Below, one piece after another: positions 1 to 7,995 of a stretch of 64,000 nucleotides of DNA. Position 1 is the stretch's first letter, and every line of letters begins with the position of its first letter. A model generated the notes under the pieces. The model was given only the letters and a program-made list of their open reading frames with translations. It had not been told where the DNA came from and ran no database searches. The stretch lies in the NCBI GenBank assembly GCA_964552035.1, contig CAZKFN010000002.1, positions 1 to 64,000 of the forward strand, read 5' to 3'. The translations under genes were made by a program, and so were the position numbers. The DNA is from CAZKFN01 sp964552035 (GTDB taxonomy: Bacteria; Bacteroidota; Bacteroidia; Flavobacteriales_E; Vicingaceae).

Positions 1-28
1 CATGGGCGGTATGGGTGGAATGATGTAA
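1..28 (+). CDS. groEL: GroEL chaperonin, last eight codons (partial)
   Basis: Reading frame from base 2 gives M-G-G-M-G-G-M-M and a TAA stop at 26-28. A GGM-repeat tail ending in two methionines is the hallmark C-terminus of the 60-kDa chaperonin GroEL, whose flexible tails project into the folding cavity. Everything else of the gene lies left of the window. A strong hairpin with a T tract follows, as expected at the end of a groES-groEL operon. The assignment rests only on this tail. Confidence 0.8.
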
Positions 29-61
29 GTCATTCAATCATTGATAAATATCACTAAAATT

Positions 62-97
62 AAAGGGCTGATTGAAATCTCAATCAGCCCTTTTTTT
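62..97 (+). terminator. Rho-independent terminator after groEL
   Basis: A 12-bp stem (aagggctgattg / caatcagccctt) around a short AAATCT loop runs straight into seven Ts. It lies 34 bases after the groEL stop. The stem is nearly symmetrical, but the A tract on the other strand is short, so it mainly serves the + strand. Confidence 0.85.
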
Positions 98-114
98 ATG
101 TTTTTATTTTTAAA

Positions 115-702
115 TTAGGCTATTCCTAATAATCTAAGAATAAGTAAAATAACTAAGATTGCAATTAATAAACCTATAAGACCTCCAGCTAAATTAGATA
201 GAAAACCAATAATAATTAAAGCTAAAATAACCACTAAGATAATGTATAGTAGACTTCCTAAATCTCCTTTTGCGGCTGCGGGCATAGGCTCAGCAATAAA
301 ATTACTTGTTGGTCTGACTTCCTTATTTCTAATCTTATTTAAAGAAAGTTGAAAATCAAAATTATTTAGAGCTACTTTATCTTGAATTGTTGTAAGATCT
401 AATTCTTGCGCTTTATTGATTTTTTGTTTAGATGAGTTAGAAGCAACTAGCTCGTTTTTATAAGTGTTGTTGCTTTTTGCTATTTCAGCGCCTGCCTTTG
501 TTTCTTCTATTTTAGCAACTTCTTTAAAGCTGTTAGCCGTTGTATTTAATTTTTTACTTTCTTGCTTTTTTGCTAAATTCAAATGAGCGTTATACTTCAC
601 CCTTTGAAAGTTGTTGACAGCTTGAGGTTGCTTTACCATGCTACAAGAAAATAAACCAAAAATAAAGCTTACTGCTAGAATTAGTTGTGTGATTTTTTTC
701 AT
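115..702 (-). CDS. Lipoprotein with a C-terminal hydrophobic segment, function unknown
   Basis: 195 residues. The N-terminus is a lipoprotein signal (MKKITQLILAVSFIFGLFSC) with the lipobox LFSC and Cys20 as the predicted lipid site. Residues about 25-145 are polar, rich in Lys, Asn and Ala, and look unstructured. The last 45 residues are one very hydrophobic stretch of Leu/Ile/Val with a few Gly, enough for two closely spaced membrane helices ending in RLLGIA. The combination of lipid anchor, soluble linker and C-terminal membrane segment is unusual. The tail resembles very small Gly/Leu/Ile-rich membrane proteins of Bacteroidota, but I cannot name a family. It stands alone between the groEL terminator and yqeY; no promoter box is obvious. 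Start is ATG at 702. Confidence 0.6.
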   Translation of the reverse strand: MKKITQLILAVSFIFGLFSCSMVKQPQAVNNFQRVKYNAHLNLAKKQESKKLNTTANSFKEVAKIEETKAGAEIAKSNNTYKNELVASNSSKQKINKAQELDLTTIQDKVALNNFDFQLSLNKIRNKEVRPTSNFIAEPMPAAAKGDLGSLLYIILVVILALIIIGFLSNLAGGLIGLLIAILVILLILRLLGIA

Positions 703-751
703 ATTATAATGGATTAATGTTAAATGAATTTATTGATTTATTTTAGTTAGT

Positions 752-1201
752 TTATTGATTTAAAGCCTTTTTTACAATCTCAGCTATGGTTTTTCCATCT
801 GCCTTTCCTCCCATTTGTTTATTCGCAAGCCCCATAACTTTACCCATATCCTTCATGCTGCTTGCTCCAGTATTTTTGATAATGTTGGCTATTGTTTTAG
901 CTATTTCTTCTACTGAAAGTTGTTCTGGAAGATAAACTTCGATGAAGCTAATCTCATTTAATTCTTCAGTTGCTAAATCCTCCCTTCCTTGTTTTATAAA
1001 TATCTCAGCAGCATCTTTTCTTTGTTTTACTAACCTTTGTAAAATCTTAATCTCTGCATCTTCTGTAGATTCTTTTGCACCTTTTTCTGTGGCAGCTAAT
1101 AAAAGCTCACTCTTTATGGCTCTTAGGGATTTAAGTTTGTTTTGATTTTTTTCCTTCATAGCAGACATTATATCTGCATTTACCTGTTCTGTTAAGTTCA
1201 T
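752..1201 (-). CDS. GatB/YqeY domain-containing protein
   Basis: 149 residues, the normal length of the YqeY family. The N-terminus (MNLTEQVNADIMSAMKEKNQNKLKSLR) and the C-terminal part (KDMGKVMGLANKQMGGKADG, about residues 116-135) match the family well. YqeY is a soluble all-helical protein resembling the tail domain of the GatB amidotransferase subunit and is thought to bind tRNA or help tRNA-dependent amidation; its exact role is not settled. A TAATTTTG -7 box lies 18 bases upstream of the ATG, so it has its own promoter, divergent from the TonB receptor. Confidence 0.9.
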   Translation of the reverse strand: MNLTEQVNADIMSAMKEKNQNKLKSLRAIKSELLLAATEKGAKESTEDAEIKILQRLVKQRKDAAEIFIKQGREDLATEELNEISFIEVYLPEQLSVEEIAKTIANIIKNTGASSMKDMGKVMGLANKQMGGKADGKTIAEIVKKALNQ

Positions 1202-1219
1202 TTGTTTAAGAATTTATTT

Positions 1220-1227
1220 CAAAATTA
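1220..1227 (-). promoter_or_regulatory. Bacteroidota -7 element for yqeY
   Basis: On the minus strand this reads TAATTTTG, an exact TAnnTTTG match, 18 bases before the yqeY ATG. Confidence 0.5.
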
Positions 1228-1333
1228 AAGCTTTTTATCAACAACTTTCTGATATGAGCTGTAAATATTGTTTTTTCTCTTATCCCTAAATGTGGGTATA
1301 AAAGTATTATTTAAATATAACCTCTTTATGCGA

Positions 1334-1364
1334 TTGTAATATCTATCTTTTAAGGGTACTTTTG
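1334..1364 (+). promoter_or_regulatory. Promoter of the TonB receptor/HmuY operon
   Basis: TTG at 1334-1336, 20 bases of spacer, then TACTTTTG at 1357-1364. This is the full Bacteroidota consensus (TTG-N19-21-TAnnTTTG), the best complete promoter seen in the window. The predicted start near 1369-1370 leaves a leader of about 40 bases that contains the Fur-like palindrome. Confidence 0.65.
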
Positions 1365-1376
1365 TCAAAAATTAGT

Positions 1377-1401
1377 CTTATTTAGAATGATTATAAGTAA
1401 G
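1377..1401 (+). promoter_or_regulatory. Fur-box-like imperfect palindrome in the leader of the TonB receptor gene
   Basis: The core is TTAGAAT-G-ATTATAA (1382-1396), a 7-1-7 inverted repeat with one mismatched pair. Symmetry extends outward, so 20 of the 24 positions around the central base are symmetrical. It agrees with the classical Fur 7-1-7 half-sites (TGATAAT-N-ATTATCA) at 11 of 14 positions. It sits just after the predicted transcription start, where a bound repressor would block transcription. Iron control would fit a haem-type receptor with HmuY. The regulator identity is inference. Confidence 0.5.
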
Positions 1402-1409
1402 CGCTTTTT

Positions 1410-3701
1410 ATGAGAATACTAATTTCACTTCTTTTATTCCTCTCATTTAGTTGGGTGTCAGCACAACAATTAAAAGTTGTTGATAGTGGTAATTTCAATA
1501 CTTTGATTGGTGCTACCGTTGCTTTAACTTCTGAAAATGGCACGGAATACTTTTTATCTACTAATCAAAGTGGGATTGCTAATATAGAGAAATATTATTT
1601 TAAAGGTGGGAGCTACCTCTTGGTGAAAGTTTCTTATATAGGCTATAAAAGCATAAAAGATACTTTATACAGCAAAGACGGAAATAAGACTTTGAGTTTA
1701 AAGCCCCAAAGTCATATGATTGATGATGTAGTAGTTACTGCGCAATATTCACCAACAAGTATAGAAAGGTCCGTTCATAAGGTAAATGTTATCAACCGAC
1801 AAAAATTAGATAACATGGCAGCGGTGAATGTAAAAGATGCTTTAAGCAATGAATTAAATATTCGTTTTTCTCAGAGTAGTATTTTTGGATCGGGGATGAG
1901 CTTACAGGGAATGGACGGAGAGAATGTAAAAATACTTATCGATGGAGTTCCTGTGATTGGGCGTTTGTATGGACAAGTTGATTTAAGTCAAATCAATTTA
2001 AATGATGTAGAACGAATTGAGGTAATTGAAGGGCCATTAAGTGTAAATTATGGTAGTAATGCTTTGGCTGGTACTATAAATATCATTACCAAAACAGAAA
2101 GTAAATATAGATGGAGTGCAGGGATAGATGCCTATACAGAAAGCGTAGGTACTTATAATATAGAAGCTGCTGCTGCAGCCAAGTTGGCTAAGAACCATTC
2201 TTTGCAATTTTCATTAGGAAGAAATTATTTTGACGGCTGGAGTTCGGGAGATAGCTTTTTCCCAAGTTTTGAATCACCAGCAGCGGACAGTAGCAGAGTG
2301 GATAGGCTTTGGAAACCAAAAGAACAATATTTTGGCAGGTTGCAATACCATTTTAATCTTAAAGATATAGTATTGACCTACAAAGGGGAAGTTTTTGATG
2401 AGACGGTAACCGACTTAGGTTACCCAGTTAGAGGTCAGGGCGGAACTTTATATACGGCTACTGATAACTATTATTATACCAAACGATTTGATAATGCAAT
2501 CTTTGCTAGAGGAAAGATTAATGATAACCTCTCTCTAAATTGGTTGGCTTCATATAATAACTACAGGCGTGTAAATGAAGGGATAAGGAAAAACTTAAGG
2601 ACGCTTGAAAGCAACAGATTAGCTGGAGATTCTGAGGATACAACCTTATTTCAATTGTATAATTCTAGAGGGAGTATAGCAACAACTAGAGGCTCTGCAT
2701 TAATTAATTATGAAATTGGGTATGATATTAATGTGGAAAATGCTAAGGGACAAAAGATAGATGAGGATTATCAAGAAATAGGAGACTATGCTGCTTTTGC
2801 ATCTGTTGAAGCAAACCTAATTAAAAATTTAATTTTTAAGCCGGCTGTACGATACAGTTATAATACAAAATACGCTTCTCCATTAACTCCTTCTCTAAAC
2901 TTAAGGTATGCTAGAGGGAATAGCATTGCAAGAGTTTCTTATGCCAAAGGCTTTAGAGCTCCTTCTTTAAAGGAACTTTATTTGAGGTTTGAAGATGTAA
3001 ATCATAGCCTTAGAGGCAATGCCGATTTAAAGGCTGAAAAGTCAGATAATTACTCCATAAGCTTTCATCAGAAATTTTTATTTAACGACTGGTTAATTAA
3101 AGCGGAGTTAGTAGCATTTTATAATCGAGTTTTTAATCAAATTAAATATGTCCAATTCGGAAATGCTTCAGCTTCATACCGGTATGATAATATAGGGGAG
3201 AGCTTAACCAAGGGGATAAATCTCAATTTTTCTGCCATTTATGAAAGTATAAGTATAAATCTTGGAGGGTCATACATAGGAAGGTATGATGTATTGTCTG
3301 ATATTAACCCATTAAATGACTATACATATTCTCCTGAGATTAGAGCAAGTGCTACTTATTTATGGGAAAAACCTAAAATCACTTTTTCTGTTTTTGCAAA
3401 ATATCAAGGGGAACTGCCCGGATTTAAATATAAGGGAGAGGACGCCTTGCCTGGGTTTATTCCGGATAATGCATCTGATGTAATAAAACAAACTATAGAG
3501 GCTTATCAATTACTAGATCTTACTATTTCTAAAAAGTTTTGGAAAGAAAAATTATATGTTGCCCTTGGATGTAAAAATATTTTAGGAGTGGAAAATATTG
3601 AAGCAAGAACAGAAATAGGAGAAGAAAACAACAGCCTTATTCCCATTGGGATGGGAAGAGTAGCCTTTGTGAAGCTAGGTTTAAACTTTAATCAACCTTA
3701 A
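1410..3701 (+). CDS. TonB-dependent outer-membrane receptor (HmuR-like, probable haem/iron uptake)
   Basis: 763 residues. A Sec signal peptide (about 1-18, ending VSA) is followed by a carboxypeptidase-regulatory-like domain (about 20-105) typical of Bacteroidota receptors. Then come a plug domain (about 105-230, with the NVKDALSNE, ILIDGVPV and VERIEVIEGPLSVNYGSNALAGTINIITK-type segments) and a 22-strand barrel ending in an aromatic-rich C-terminus. It imports a ligand across the outer membrane using the proton motive force passed on by TonB. The next gene encodes an HmuY-like lipoprotein and the leader carries a Fur-like palindrome, so haem or another iron source is the likeliest ligand. 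That is inference from context; the sequence of the barrel alone does not settle it. Confidence 0.85.
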   Translation: MRILISLLLFLSFSWVSAQQLKVVDSGNFNTLIGATVALTSENGTEYFLSTNQSGIANIEKYYFKGGSYLLVKVSYIGYKSIKDTLYSKDGNKTLSLKPQSHMIDDVVVTAQYSPTSIERSVHKVNVINRQKLDNMAAVNVKDALSNELNIRFSQSSIFGSGMSLQGMDGENVKILIDGVPVIGRLYGQVDLSQINLNDVERIEVIEGPLSVNYGSNALAGTINIITKTESKYRWSAGIDAYTESVGTYNIEAAAAAKLAKNHSLQFSLGRNYFDGWSSGDSFFPSFESPAADSSRVDRLWKPKEQYFGRLQYHFNLKDIVLTYKGEVFDETVTDLGYPVRGQGGTLYTATDNYYYTKRFDNAIFARGKINDNLSLNWLASYNNYRRVNEGIRKNLRTLESNRLAGDSEDTTLFQLYNSRGSIATTRGSALINYEIGYDINVENAKGQKIDEDYQEIGDYAAFASVEANLIKNLIFKPAVRYSYNTKYASPLTPSLNLRYARGNSIARVSYAKGFRAPSLKELYLRFEDVNHSLRGNADLKAEKSDNYSISFHQKFLFNDWLIKAELVAFYNRVFNQIKYVQFGNASASYRYDNIGESLTKGINLNFSAIYESISINLGGSYIGRYDVLSDINPLNDYTYSPEIRASATYLWEKPKITFSVFAKYQGELPGFKYKGEDALPGFIPDNASDVIKQTIEAYQLLDLTISKKFWKEKLYVALGCKNILGVENIEARTEIGEENNSLIPIGMGRVAFVKLGLNFNQP

Positions 3702-3742
3702 AATCACTGACCTTTAATTTTAAATAACAAAACATTAAAATA

Positions 3743-4723
3743 ATGAAACAAATAAATAAAGTACTTTTACTAAGTATTGCATTATCCTTTTTTATTGTGG
3801 GATGTAAGAAAGAAGAGAAAGCTATTGAAGACAAAAACCCTATTCCTACAGAAGTGCAGTGGAATACTGCTGATATAGGAAGTAATTATGAAAACCAAGT
3901 TTGGTTCAACCTCTCGAATAACCAGGTGGTTAAAAGCAATAACATCCTAGATTGGGATATCGCTTTTGATAGTGAGTCAGATGTAATTTATTTAAACTCG
4001 GCCTTAAATGCTTCTGTTGCTTTTACCGGAATTAATGAGTTTGAAAATGTAAATGCCGACCCAAATTTAGAGTATAACTATGAGCATCAAAGTGGAATGA
4101 AAGATAGCTTGGCTATTGGTGATGTTAGTCAACTTCAAGAAGTATTACTTATTAGAAGAGGCTTTTCGCCTACTAATGACTCTTTAGAAAGTTGGAAGTT
4201 TCAATTGATAGAAATTAAAGACGGAGCTTATCATTTTGCTTATGCTGAATTAGGAAGTAGTAGTATAGACACAGCAATCGTTGCAAAAAATTCGGCTTTT
4301 AACAAAGTGGCTTTCTCTTTTGTAACTGGTAAAGAGATTCAAATTGAACCTCAAAAAGAAAGTTTTGATTTATGTTTTACTAAATATACCCATATTTTTT
4401 ATGCTAATACCGATACCACTCAGATTCAAGTAGCTACAGGGGTTTTGCTAAATTCATATAAAACCCATGCTGCTAAAATTAACAATTTAGAGTTTGGAAA
4501 GGTTACAAAAGAGGTAGCTGAAAGTGCTCATTTATCTAATGATTTAAATGCCATAGGTTACGATTGGAAAGTACTAAGCCTATCTGACTTTAAATATAAT
4601 GTAAAACCAGATGTGTATGTAATAAAAGATTCATCAGGGGATTATTATAAACTACAGTTTACAGGTTTTTATAACGAACAAGATGAAAAGGGTCATATTT
4701 CCTTTGATTTTGAGAAACTATAA
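3743..4723 (+). CDS. HmuY family lipoprotein (probable haem-binding partner of the upstream receptor)
   Basis: 326 residues. A lipoprotein signal ends in FFIVGC with Cys21 as lipid site. The segment about 40-80 (ENQVWFNLSNNQVV...LDWDIAFDSES) carries the HmuY-family signature of a beta-strand 'YFNL..G.VV' followed by 'WDIAF'. Family members are surface lipoproteins that capture haem and hand it to a TonB receptor. Here the gene follows the receptor by 41 bases and precedes a strong terminator, so the two form an operon. It is longer than Porphyromonas HmuY (about 216 residues), and the C-terminal half is less conserved, so ligand specificity may differ. Confidence 0.75.
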   Translation: MKQINKVLLLSIALSFFIVGCKKEEKAIEDKNPIPTEVQWNTADIGSNYENQVWFNLSNNQVVKSNNILDWDIAFDSESDVIYLNSALNASVAFTGINEFENVNADPNLEYNYEHQSGMKDSLAIGDVSQLQEVLLIRRGFSPTNDSLESWKFQLIEIKDGAYHFAYAELGSSSIDTAIVAKNSAFNKVAFSFVTGKEIQIEPQKESFDLCFTKYTHIFYANTDTTQIQVATGVLLNSYKTHAAKINNLEFGKVTKEVAESAHLSNDLNAIGYDWKVLSLSDFKYNVKPDVYVIKDSSGDYYKLQFTGFYNEQDEKGHISFDFEKL

Positions 4724-4749
4724 CTTTTAAATTAAGTTGCATCTATTTT

Positions 4750-4784
4750 AAAACAGCTATACTGCCAGGGTATAGCTGTTTTTG
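4750..4784 (+). terminator. Rho-independent terminator after the receptor/HmuY operon
   Basis: A 12-bp stem aaacagctatac / gtatagctgttt around TGCCAGG, followed by a T run, 27 bases after the hmuY-like stop. Confidence 0.8.
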
Positions 4785-4868
4785 TTAAAGGCAAAGTACA
4801 TTTTTATTTTTCACAATAAGTTGATAAAACCTATAGCTTAAAATGTATACCCCTTTGCTTACATTAAT

Positions 4869-4876
4869 TATCTTTG
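4869..4876 (+). promoter_or_regulatory. -7 element placed four bases before the porin start codon
   Basis: TATCTTTG, exact TAnnTTTG match. Only CCGA separates it from the ATG, so transcription should begin at or within a base or two of the start codon (leaderless mRNA). Confidence 0.55.
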
Positions 4877-4880
4877 CCGA

Positions 4881-6698
4881 ATGAAAAGAGCCATTTCACT
4901 TATGTTTTTGGTTTTTTGTTTTTCCTTGGTTTCGATTGCACAAAACGAAGAGGAAGGAACTTTTGACACTTTGCATTTTTATGTGGCTAAGAATGAAAGG
5001 CAGCTAAACTTTAAAGAGTTTAAGGTTGGTGGAATTGACAATTTTCATCAATATAGGGTATTCGGAAAAAAACATCTAGCTGTTGCCCGCTCTGGGAACC
5101 TTGGCTTAGCAGCCTATCATTTAAATTACAAAGACGCCGATGAGTCAATAAACAATATGTTTGCGGCCTACAGTCCCTATTTAAGAACAGAAGATTCTTT
5201 AAAGTATTACAATGTTGATAGACCGCTGACTACCTTAACATATGTCAATGGTGCTAAAACAGAACAATTTTTTCAACTTTTCCATACTCAAAACTTAGGG
5301 GAAGGATTAAATGTGAGTTTTAATTTTGAACGAATCTCTTCTGAAGGCTTTTATGTAAGACAATTGACGAATCATACTCGATTTCATGTTAATTACAACC
5401 TACATAGTAGAAATAAAAAATTTCATTCTAAAGGATATTATTTGATTAATAATTTAAAATCCCAAGAAAATGGAGGAGTATTTATTAAAGAAGATAAGAG
5501 GGAATTAGAAAATACTATTTTAATAGATATTAATTTATTTGATGCGCACAATAGATTTAGAGGACAAGAGATAGGAACTAATAACCAATATGTTTTATTT
5601 CAAAAAGACAGTGCAGACCTAATTTCTATAGAACATAAAATCTATTACAAACGCTCTTTTAGAAATTATTTGCACGACTTATCTAATTCCAACACCAATT
5701 TTTATACGCATTCCTATTTTGATACGACCTATACAAAAGACTCTACATTTGCCGATGATTTTGGGAATTATTTGGGTCTGTCTTTTTTTAATTATAGCTT
5801 GAATATAGGAGCTAGGCATGATGTTTATCATTATGCTCAAAACAATTTAATCGAGAAAACCTTTAACAGCACCTTTTTAGAAGCTTCTTATGCTTCCAAC
5901 TTGTTTGGTCAGCAGGTTGACTTTGTTTTTGAAAAGGGGATGTCGGGATATCATAAAGAAGAACAGGATTTTTCTGCAACAATTACCACGGAGGAGTTGG
6001 GTAGCTTTCAGTTTGAATTAAAGTCAAGAAGTAGTAAAAAACAAACCGATTACTTTTTAAATCACTTTAGGAGTAATCAGTACTTTAGAAATAATGATTT
6101 TAAAACGATTAACACTTCCAAGGTAGGGCTTGGGATTAAGGAAAACAAATCGGGTATTTATCTCTCTTTTTCTGGGAGAGGTATTGTAAATTATGTTTAT
6201 TTAGATAGTTTGGCTGAGGCTCAACAACATCAAAAAGAAATAAACATTTGGTCTGCTGAGCTTAATAAGAAGTTTTCTTTCTTTAAGGGTAGATTAAACT
6301 TATTCAATCGATTAGCTTTCCAGAAGATTTCAAAAGAAGAGCTTATTCCTTTACCTTCTTTTATTTCCTATCATTCTTTGTATTATAAGAACAACTTTTT
6401 TGAGAAAAAATTACACTTAGAATTTGGCTTCGATTTTTATTATATAGGAAAATTTCAGGGATATGCTTATTCCCCGGCAGCTGGGCAATTTCATTTAAGA
6501 AAGGGAAATCAGTCTTTAGGAAACATTCAACAATTGGATGTTTTCCTAAATATGGAGGTTAAAGAAAATGCTGTTTTCTTTGTAAAGTTTGAGAATTTAC
6601 TTTACGATAATTTCTCTACAAGTACTTATAGAATAGAAAACTATCCCATTCCAGGCAGGGCACTAAAAATTGGTTTAAAAGCTCGATTGTTGAACTAA
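4881..6698 (+). CDS. Putative outer-membrane porin (Porin_10 family)
   Basis: 605 residues with a signal peptide (about 1-20, ending SIAQ). The region about 105-160 contains the family pattern of 'PLT.LTYVNGAKTEQFFQLFHTQNLG', 'FNFERISSEGFYVRQLTNHT', after which alternating aromatic/polar strands run to the C-terminus; a large beta barrel is expected. Porin_10 proteins are common in Bacteroidota and have no assigned substrate. The gene is monocistronic: a terminator precedes it and its stop overlaps the stop of the convergent gene by three bases. Leaderless transcription is predicted from the -7 box position. Confidence 0.8.
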   Translation: MKRAISLMFLVFCFSLVSIAQNEEEGTFDTLHFYVAKNERQLNFKEFKVGGIDNFHQYRVFGKKHLAVARSGNLGLAAYHLNYKDADESINNMFAAYSPYLRTEDSLKYYNVDRPLTTLTYVNGAKTEQFFQLFHTQNLGEGLNVSFNFERISSEGFYVRQLTNHTRFHVNYNLHSRNKKFHSKGYYLINNLKSQENGGVFIKEDKRELENTILIDINLFDAHNRFRGQEIGTNNQYVLFQKDSADLISIEHKIYYKRSFRNYLHDLSNSNTNFYTHSYFDTTYTKDSTFADDFGNYLGLSFFNYSLNIGARHDVYHYAQNNLIEKTFNSTFLEASYASNLFGQQVDFVFEKGMSGYHKEEQDFSATITTEELGSFQFELKSRSSKKQTDYFLNHFRSNQYFRNNDFKTINTSKVGLGIKENKSGIYLSFSGRGIVNYVYLDSLAEAQQHQKEINIWSAELNKKFSFFKGRLNLFNRLAFQKISKEELIPLPSFISYHSLYYKNNFFEKKLHLEFGFDFYYIGKFQGYAYSPAAGQFHLRKGNQSLGNIQQLDVFLNMEVKENAVFFVKFENLLYDNFSTSTYRIENYPIPGRALKIGLKARLLN

Positions 6699-7954
6699 GT
6701 TTTATGTTTTTTCTTTTTGGCAGCTGGGAACAAGACATTGTTTAAAATTAGTCGATAACCGGGGCTGTTGGGATGCAAACTTAAATCTGTAGGCGGGTCT
6801 CCAACAAAGTGCCTATAGTCTTCGGGGTCATGTCCTCCATAAAATGTCCAAGTACCTTTACCATAAGTTCCATGAATGTATTTGGCAGAATTTAGGGCTT
6901 TGTTTTCTCCCATAATTAAAACATCTTTTTTTATGAACCTTTTATCAAAAGCAGTAGTTTGGCCCATAAAACCTTTGATAACTGTGCTGTGGTTTTGACA
7001 TAACATGGTAGGTACCGGGTCCCATTTTGCAGAAAATTCAAATAGGGTAAAAAGGTCTCTGTTTTGAGCTAATTTCGAATGTCTATCAGTTAGGTCTATG
7101 TTTGAAAACTCATACTTCATAGGATCTGTAGTTATAGTAAAGTTTTCAAATGCAAAAGAATTTGCAAAATCCAATTTGCTGTTGTAGCTAGGAGTTGAGC
7201 CATCACCGTCAAACATGGGTTCGCAAATGTCTAATTCACTTGCTGCAAGTGCAATGTCATAGGTATCTGTTCCAGAGCACATAGAAAGAAGAAAACCTCC
7301 TCCAGCTGTGAATTCTTTAATTTTTTGTGCCACTCCAAGCTTTAAGTCAGATACTTTTTTGAATCCCAGTTCTGTAGCCATTTGCTCGTTGCTTCTCACA
7401 GTTTCTTTATACCAAGCATGGTTTCTATAAGCAGCATAGAATTTTCCATATTGTCCTGTAAAATCTTCGTGATGCAGGTGCAGCCAATCGTATTTTGACA
7501 ATTCGCCCTGAATAACTTCTCTATCGTAAACTATGGTATAAGGAATCTCAGCATAAGTTAATACAAGAGTTACAGCATCATCCCAAGGTTGCTTTTCTTT
7601 TGGAGAATAGACGGCCATTTTTGGAGCTTTTAATAACTTTACTACATCTTGATTGGCTTCGGGGTTAGAAATTTCGGTAAGAATAGCTGTGCTTTTAGCA
7701 TCGGCTATTACTTCATAGGAAACCCCTCTAATAAGCAACTCATTTTCGATTGTTTTGGCATGCTTAGTCATAAAGCTACCTCCTCTATAATTTAGAAGCC
7801 AATCTACTTCAACTTCTCGTTCTAAAACCCAATAGGCAATTCCATAAGCTTTTAGATGATCTTTTTGGGTTTGATCCATAGGAATTAAAATATAGGCAGC
7901 AAAAGAGCTACTGCTCAATACCATCAAGAATAAAACAGAAAGGAACCTTTTCAT
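6695..7954 (-). CDS. Secreted protein of the Bacteroidota family usually annotated 'asparagine synthetase B'
   Basis: 419 residues, the usual family length. Signal peptide about 1-19 (ending SSFA). I recognise the family from AYILIPMDQ near the N-terminus, KQPWDDAVTLVLTYAEIPY (about 120-140), HLHHEDFTGQYGKF, GGGFLLSMCSGTDT, FDGDGSTP, KWDPVPTMLCQNH, YGGHDPEDYRH and the basic tail KKKKHKT. None of these are asparagine-synthetase motifs: there is no N-terminal catalytic Cys2 and no PP-loop (SGGxDS). The GGGFLLSMCSG segment resembles the nucleophile elbow of class-I amidotransferase-like folds, so an extracytoplasmic enzyme or binding protein is more likely. The common name is probably a propagated misannotation. 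Start ATG at 7954; a TATCTTTA near-match to the -7 box lies upstream. Confidence 0.75.
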   Translation of the reverse strand: MKRFLSVLFLMVLSSSSFAAYILIPMDQTQKDHLKAYGIAYWVLEREVEVDWLLNYRGGSFMTKHAKTIENELLIRGVSYEVIADAKSTAILTEISNPEANQDVVKLLKAPKMAVYSPKEKQPWDDAVTLVLTYAEIPYTIVYDREVIQGELSKYDWLHLHHEDFTGQYGKFYAAYRNHAWYKETVRSNEQMATELGFKKVSDLKLGVAQKIKEFTAGGGFLLSMCSGTDTYDIALAASELDICEPMFDGDGSTPSYNSKLDFANSFAFENFTITTDPMKYEFSNIDLTDRHSKLAQNRDLFTLFEFSAKWDPVPTMLCQNHSTVIKGFMGQTTAFDKRFIKKDVLIMGENKALNSAKYIHGTYGKGTWTFYGGHDPEDYRHFVGDPPTDLSLHPNSPGYRLILNNVLFPAAKKKKHKT

Positions 7955-7995
7955 TTTAATATATCTTTATGATAAAACCTAAAGATAAGCATTTA

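Noticed and set aside
4854..4876. TTTG-N11-TATCTTTG as a complete promoter
   Set aside because: The spacer is far shorter than the 19-21 bases known for Bacteroidota promoters; only the -7 element is supported.
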